20,027 bases of DNA, taken from positions 1-20,027 of the forward strand of contig JAILEJ010000311.1 of assembly GCA_024688095.1 (NCBI GenBank), read 5' to 3'. Position 1 is the stretch's first letter. Each line of letters starts with the position of its first letter. This document shows positions 16,896 through 20,027 of the stretch, one piece after another. This DNA is from Butyrivibrio sp. (GTDB taxonomy: Bacteria; Bacillota; Clostridia; Lachnospirales; Lachnospiraceae). The notes below the pieces were generated by a model. That model did no database searches. It was not told the origin of the DNA and saw only the letters and a program-made list of their open reading frames with translations. A program made the translations under genes and the position numbers.

Positions 16896-16928
16896 AAATT
16901 TAAGATGGTTTACATCTTCTCTCATTTA

Positions 16929-17957
16929 TTAGTTATTGATGAGCTTATCAGACTCGTTGTTCCAGCTGTAAAGCTTTCTGATTTCTGCACCAACTTTTTC
17001 TGCTGGATGCTCAGCTGCAAGCTTTCTCATAGCCTGGAAATGTACCTGTCCACCTGCTTCTGACATATCAAGTAAGAAGTCTTTAGCGAATGTTCCATCC
17101 TGGATATCTGAAAGAATCTTCTTCATAGCTTTCTTAGTATCCTCTGTAACAATCTTAGGTCCTGTAATATAATCACCATACTCAGCTGTGTTAGAAATAG
17201 AATATCTCATTCCAGCAAAACCTGACTGATAGATAAGATCTACGATAAGCTTCATCTCATGTACACATTCAAAATATGCGTTTCTTGGATCATAACCAGC
17301 TTCACAAAGAGTCTCAAAACCAGCCTGCATAAGTGCACAAACACCACCACAAAGTACAGCCTGCTCACCAAAGAGGTCTGTCTCTGTTTCTGTTCTGAAA
17401 GTTGTTTCAAGAATACCGGCACGTGATCCACCAATACCAGCACCATAAGCAAGTGCAAGATCAAGAGCCTTACCTGTAGCATCCTGATATACAGCTACAA
17501 GACAAGGAGTTCCCTTACCAGCCTGATACTCAGATCTTACTGTATGACCTGGAGCCTTAGGAGCGATCATTGTTACATCTACATCCTTAGGAGGGGTGAT
17601 AAGACCAAAGTGAATATTGAATCCATGAGCAAACATAAGCATATCTCCAGCCTTAAGGTTTGGCTCGATATCCTCTTTATACATCTTAGCCTGCTTCTCA
17701 TCATTAATAAGAACCATGATGATATCAGCTTTCTTTGCAGCTTCTGCTGTATTATAAACTTCAAGTCCCTGAGCCTCAGCCTTAGCCTTTGACTTAGATC
17801 CTTCATAAAGACCAATGATTACCTTGCATCCAGATTCCTTAAGGTTAAGAGCATGTGCATGACCCTGGCTACCATAACCGATGATAGCAATTGTCTTGCC
17901 TTCAAGTAATGATAAGTTACAATCTTCCTGATAAAAAATTCTTGCTTCCTGTGACAT
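16929..17957 (-). CDS. ilvC: Ketol-acid reductoisomerase
   Basis: A 342-residue class I enzyme that isomerises and reduces acetolactate or acetohydroxybutyrate in valine, leucine and isoleucine synthesis. The dinucleotide fold has GYGSQGHAHALNL (27-39). The cofactor-choice loop reads GLYEGSKS (49-56), with Tyr51 where many NADPH enzymes have Arg. APKAPGHTVR, the metal-binding TETETDLFGEQ and the FECVHEMKLI helix with its two catalytic Glu are all intact, followed by the knotted helical domain. Start: ATG with GGAGGA 8 nt upstream. It lies 95 bp downstream of ilvN and is probably transcribed from the ilvN promoter; the gap carries a small CCGG dyad that may modulate expression. A strong terminator follows. 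Confidence 0.97.
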   Translation of the reverse strand: MSQEARIFYQEDCNLSLLEGKTIAIIGYGSQGHAHALNLKESGCKVIIGLYEGSKSKAKAEAQGLEVYNTAEAAKKADIIMVLINDEKQAKMYKEDIEPNLKAGDMLMFAHGFNIHFGLITPPKDVDVTMIAPKAPGHTVRSEYQAGKGTPCLVAVYQDATGKALDLALAYGAGIGGSRAGILETTFRTETETDLFGEQAVLCGGVCALMQAGFETLCEAGYDPRNAYFECVHEMKLIVDLIYQSGFAGMRYSISNTAEYGDYITGPKIVTEDTKKAMKKILSDIQDGTFAKDFLLDMSEAGGQVHFQAMRKLAAEHPAEKVGAEIRKLYSWNNESDKLINN

Positions 17958-17983
17958 AATAAATATCCTCCATATAATTTATA

Positions 17984-18001
17984 CCGGATTATCCGGATTA
18001 T
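17984..18001. repeat. Tandem CCGGATTAT repeat forming a 13-bp palindrome between ilvN and ilvC
   Basis: CCGGATTAT occurs twice in tandem (17984-18001), and CCGGATTATCCGG (17984-17996) is a perfect palindrome. It is the only GC-rich spot in this AT-rich gap. It sits next to a TATAAA on the minus strand (17983-17978) that could be a weak internal -10 box, though no good -35 was found. A protein-binding site or short RNA hairpin ahead of ilvC is possible. Confidence 0.5.
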
Positions 18002-18052
18002 TTACTGAAGCTAAACACTTCAAAATAAAACCATAATTAATATTAAGAAAAA

Positions 18053-18556
18053 TTATTCATCAAGATAAATAACATTCTCAATTCCTCTTCCAAGTCCTGC
18101 AATACCAGTTCTTGCAAGCTCAAGTATTTCATATCCGTCAAGAAGCTTTAAAAAAGCATCTATCTTAGACTGATTACCTGTTATTTCAATAATCACACTT
18201 TCAGGACTTACATCAATTATGTTGCCTCTAAAAATATCAGATACAGCCAGAATGGACTGCCTCTGTTCAGGATTGATCCTGACCTTTACAAGTGCAAGTT
18301 CTCTATATACGCTTTCATCTGGCTTAAGTTCATGAATATCTCTAACATCAACCAGTTTCTGAACCTGCTTTTCAATCTGATCCAAAATTTCATCATCACC
18401 TGAAGTTACAATAGTGATTCTTGTAAATCTGGGATCTGCTGTAACACCAGCTGTAATACTTTCAATATTATATCCTCTTCTTGAAAACAAACCTGAAATT
18501 CTGCTCAAGACACCGGAAGTATTATCAACCAGCAACTGAAATACCTTTGTTTGCAT
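18053..18556 (-). CDS. ilvN: Acetolactate synthase small (regulatory) subunit
   Basis: A 167-residue regulatory subunit of acetohydroxyacid synthase, the first common enzyme of branched-chain amino acid synthesis. The N-terminal ACT domain (3-75) reads QLLVDNTSGVLSRISGLFSR, then GYNIESITAG, the region that binds valine as feedback inhibitor. The C-terminal domain (about 80-160) carries ELALVKVRI, FRGNIIDVSPESVIIEITG and the ending ARTGIAGLGRG. The length is normal for the family. The symbol ilvH is equally used for this protein. Start: ATG with GAGGG 8 nt upstream. It leads the ilvNC unit. The usual partner ilvB is not beside it: upstream there are 453 bp without a gene, then a divergent gene, so the catalytic subunit must be encoded elsewhere. 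Confidence 0.95.
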   Translation of the reverse strand: MQTKVFQLLVDNTSGVLSRISGLFSRRGYNIESITAGVTADPRFTRITIVTSGDDEILDQIEKQVQKLVDVRDIHELKPDESVYRELALVKVRINPEQRQSILAVSDIFRGNIIDVSPESVIIEITGNQSKIDAFLKLLDGYEILELARTGIAGLGRGIENVIYLDE

Positions 18557-18616
18557 ACTTCAAACCCTCGCTATTTCTGTATTCTTTAATACTTTAAAGT
18601 GGTAAATTAAATTCCA

Positions 18617-18659
18617 ATTTAAATCTTGTTTTTTAAGTGATTTAAATCTGAATTTAAAT
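18617..18659. repeat. Three ATTTAAAT palindromes in the ilvN leader
   Basis: ATTTAAAT occurs at 18617-18624, 18640-18647 and 18652-18659. The first two are 23 bp apart and the last two 12 bp, about two turns and one turn of the helix. They start at the predicted transcription start and cover roughly the first 40 transcribed bases. In this AT-rich DNA some chance occurrence is expected, but the phasing and place fit an operator array. Confidence 0.4.
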
Positions 18660-18662
18660 AAG

Positions 18663-18691
18663 ATTATAGTCATATAAGGGATAATTGTCAA
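18663..18691 (-). promoter_or_regulatory. Perfect-consensus sigma-A promoter of ilvNC
   Basis: On the minus strand TTGACA (18691-18686), a spacer of exactly 17 nt and TATAAT (18668-18663). Both boxes match consensus in full. The start would be near 18656, giving a leader of about 100 nt. So strong a promoter on a feedback-regulated pathway implies control by a repressor or by the leader. Confidence 0.85.
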
Positions 18692-18917
18692 TATTTTTTA
18701 TTTTTACGCTTTACCATATTAAATCATTAAATTATTAAGCTTTTATACAAATTCTCTAATCTGTAATTTATCATTTTACCAATCAACCTATTACTATATA
18801 TAATATATATTTATGCTTAAGTAATTTTCTGTATACCTTGCAAATCATTTAATTGCAAGCAACTTCTAGCTTTTGAAAAAATATTTCAATTTTTTTACAA
18901 AAATATGAAATTTTATA
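18692..18917. other. Intergenic AT-rich region between divergent ilvN and FN3 promoters
   Basis: No open reading frame with a ribosome binding site was found here. The one clear structure is an inverted repeat at 18837-18859 (CTTGCAAAT and AATTGCAAG arms, 8 of 9 pairing), centred about 105 bp upstream of the predicted start of the FN3 gene. A weak AT-only hairpin with a T run lies near 18873-18897. The rest is A/T runs. Confidence 0.4.
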
Positions 18918-18946
18918 TTGATACATTTTTACCAATGTGATAAAGT
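18918..18946 (+). promoter_or_regulatory. Predicted promoter of the secreted FN3 protein
   Basis: TTGATA (18918-18923), a 17-nt spacer and TAAAGT (18941-18946). The start would fall near 18953, giving a leader of about 57 nt. The -10 box is only a fair match. Confidence 0.5.
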
Positions 18947-18958
18947 TTAAAATTGTTG

Positions 18959-18992
18959 AATGAACTTCTTATGTGTGGGGACATAATTCATT
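18959..18992 (+). promoter_or_regulatory. 5' leader hairpin ahead of the FN3 gene
   Basis: Outer arms AATGAA/TTCATT (18959-18964, 18987-18992) and inner arms TTATGT/ACATAA (18969-18974, 18981-18986) stack around a GTGGGG loop, with a 4-nt bulge on the left side. The hairpin starts a few bases after the predicted transcript start and ends 3 nt before AAAGGAGG (18996-19003). An mRNA-stabilising 5' stem or a translation-control element would fit. Confidence 0.45.
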
Positions 18993-19009
18993 TATAAAGG
19001 AGGATTGGT

Positions 19010-19984
19010 ATGAATAACATATCAAAATTAATGACAAAAATCATTTTGTCATTATCATTGGTTTTACTTCTCGCGGGGATGAAAAATGTAGAAGTTAAAG
19101 CCGCACAGACAGCTCAGACTCAGGATTCAGTAACTATTGACTGGTCATGCAGTTATAACGTTTCTAATTACTACATTGGTATCAGTACTGATTATACTGA
19201 AGCCAAAACAAATGCTCTTAATCATCAGATAACAGTAGCACCTTCTACAACAAGTTATACATTTACAGGACTTGCTGCAGGAACTGAGTATCGTGTATAT
19301 GTATATGCAGACTATACAACAAAATATGGTCGTTCATATACAAATGAATACATCGCAGGTCAGACAATTTGCACTCTTCCTACAAAGATCACAGATGCAA
19401 ATCAGGAAAAATGGTGGTATTGGGCACTTGCTGTAGATGTAACATGGACAGATCAGCCAGCATGTAACTATGAATATGAATTTTTAAACGCTAAGGGAAA
19501 TACTGTATTATCAAGTGGCACAACATATTCTGTAGGCGCAAGCATGAGCCAGATCAAAAACAATAAGACATACCAGTTCAGAGTAAGACCATATGTTACA
19601 ATTAACAACGTAAACTATTATGCAGACTGGTCAGATAATGTTTATTTATTCTCTCAGCCAATGATTAAGTCAAACGGCGGTGTTAAAGTAAGAGGTGGAA
19701 AGCTTGTTGTTAAGTGGGATAAGAACACAGATATTGATGGATACAGAATCTATGTTTCTACTAATGAAAAGACAGGCTACAGACTTGTAAAGACTTTAAA
19801 GAAAGCTAATAAGTCTTCTGCTACAATCAGTAAGTTCAAGAAAAAATCATTCAACAACAAAAAAACATATTACGTATACGTTCAGGCATACAAGAATGTT
19901 GATGGACGTACATACACAAGTGGTATGCACTATGTAACAAGTATCAAAAAGGGTAAGACAACTTTAATCTGGTACTCAAAATAA
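19010..19984 (+). CDS. Secreted protein with three fibronectin type III-like domains
   Basis: A 324-residue exported protein. The signal peptide has KLMTK, a hydrophobic core IILSLSLVLLLAG (11-23) and a probable cut after VKA (residue 31). Three beta-sandwich FN3-like modules follow: about 36-122 (TSYTFTGLAAGTEYRVYVYA), 124-215 (DVTWTDQP... TYQFRVRPYV) and 217-315 (LVVKWDKNTDIDGYRIYVS ... TYYVYVQAYK). The last is the closest to the FN3 modules common in Lachnospiraceae surface proteins. No LPxTG, S-layer-homology or catalytic domain was seen, so it is probably released or loosely held. The perfect AAAGGAGG 6 nt before the ATG and frequent CGT codons, where neighbouring genes mostly use AGA, suggest high expression. 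The substrate or partner is unknown. Confidence 0.82.
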   Translation: MNNISKLMTKIILSLSLVLLLAGMKNVEVKAAQTAQTQDSVTIDWSCSYNVSNYYIGISTDYTEAKTNALNHQITVAPSTTSYTFTGLAAGTEYRVYVYADYTTKYGRSYTNEYIAGQTICTLPTKITDANQEKWWYWALAVDVTWTDQPACNYEYEFLNAKGNTVLSSGTTYSVGASMSQIKNNKTYQFRVRPYVTINNVNYYADWSDNVYLFSQPMIKSNGGVKVRGGKLVVKWDKNTDIDGYRIYVSTNEKTGYRLVKTLKKANKSSATISKFKKKSFNNKKTYYVYVQAYKNVDGRTYTSGMHYVTSIKKGKTTLIWYSK

Positions 19985-20001
19985 TAATTACTTTTTTAGT
20001 C

Positions 20002-20027
20002 AAAAAAACATGGGGCTGTCGCTTTAG
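20002..20027 (+). terminator. Left half of a terminator, cut by the window edge
   Basis: An A7 run leads into CATGGGGCTGTCGC and then TTTAG at the last base. This is the left arm and loop of a GC-rich hairpin; the right arm should be GCGACAGCCCCATG followed by a T run. It lies 17 bp after the stop of the FN3 gene. Confidence 0.6.

Noticed and set aside
18557..18656. T-box riboswitch or leucine-rich leader peptide ahead of ilvN
   Set aside because: The leader is only about 100 nt, with no T-box core sequence, no terminator/antiterminator pair and no short frame rich in Leu, Val or Ile codons.
18823..18837. CodY-like box AATTTTCTGTATACC
   Set aside because: Four mismatches to the 15-bp consensus and far from the ilvN promoter; expected by chance in such AT-rich DNA.

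Overview
The window looks like chromosome of a low-GC Firmicute, most likely a Lachnospiraceae member related to Butyrivibrio, Pseudobutyrivibrio or Roseburia. This rests on the AT-rich base composition, the strong AGGAGG-type ribosome binding sites and the gene types (GPH sugar symporter with a cytoplasmic GH2 enzyme, YfhO, fibronectin-III secreted protein, GGDEF and HD-GYP proteins). The assignment is inference from sequence character; no rRNA or tRNA is present to fix it.

Left end (1-823, minus strand): a small membrane protein with a zf-HC2 zinc-finger motif is followed by the start of a DNA polymerase I 5'-nuclease homologue whose active-site region is eroded. It runs off the window edge. 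A strong terminator (757-823) closes the unit to its right.

Sugar and c-di-GMP block (841-8911, minus strand): a cytoplasmic GH2 glycosidase, a GT-B-fold glycosyltransferase-like protein of unknown role and a GPH-family sugar symporter form a tight, translationally coupled operon. A membrane diguanylate cyclase lies 77 bp downstream with no visible terminator between, so it may be co-transcribed. Upstream, a separate HD-GYP phosphodiesterase gene has its own promoter and terminator. Opposing c-di-GMP enzymes therefore flank a carbohydrate operon.

ABC exporter (8958-12284, plus strand): an ATPase with a TTG start and a large FtsX-type permease make a two-gene operon. Its promoter has a perfect TATAAT and a clean inverted repeat between the -35 and -10 regions, which suggests tight repression. 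A bidirectional terminator separates it from leuD.

Branched-chain amino acid block (12340-18691, minus strand): ilvN and ilvC (from a perfect-consensus promoter), then yfhO (own promoter, probably cell-envelope glycosylation), then leuC and leuD. IlvN with IlvC, and LeuC with LeuD, supply steps of valine/isoleucine and leucine synthesis. The catalytic acetolactate synthase subunit (ilvB) and leuA/leuB are not in the window.

Right end (18918-20027, plus strand): a divergently transcribed secreted protein with three fibronectin-III-like domains has a strong ribosome binding site, a hairpin filling its short 5' leader and the left half of a terminator at the window edge. No CRISPR array, insertion sequence, prophage or tRNA was seen. 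The candidates for something undescribed are the eroded PolA-nuclease/zf-HC2 pair and the GT-B-like enzyme in the GH2/GPH operon.
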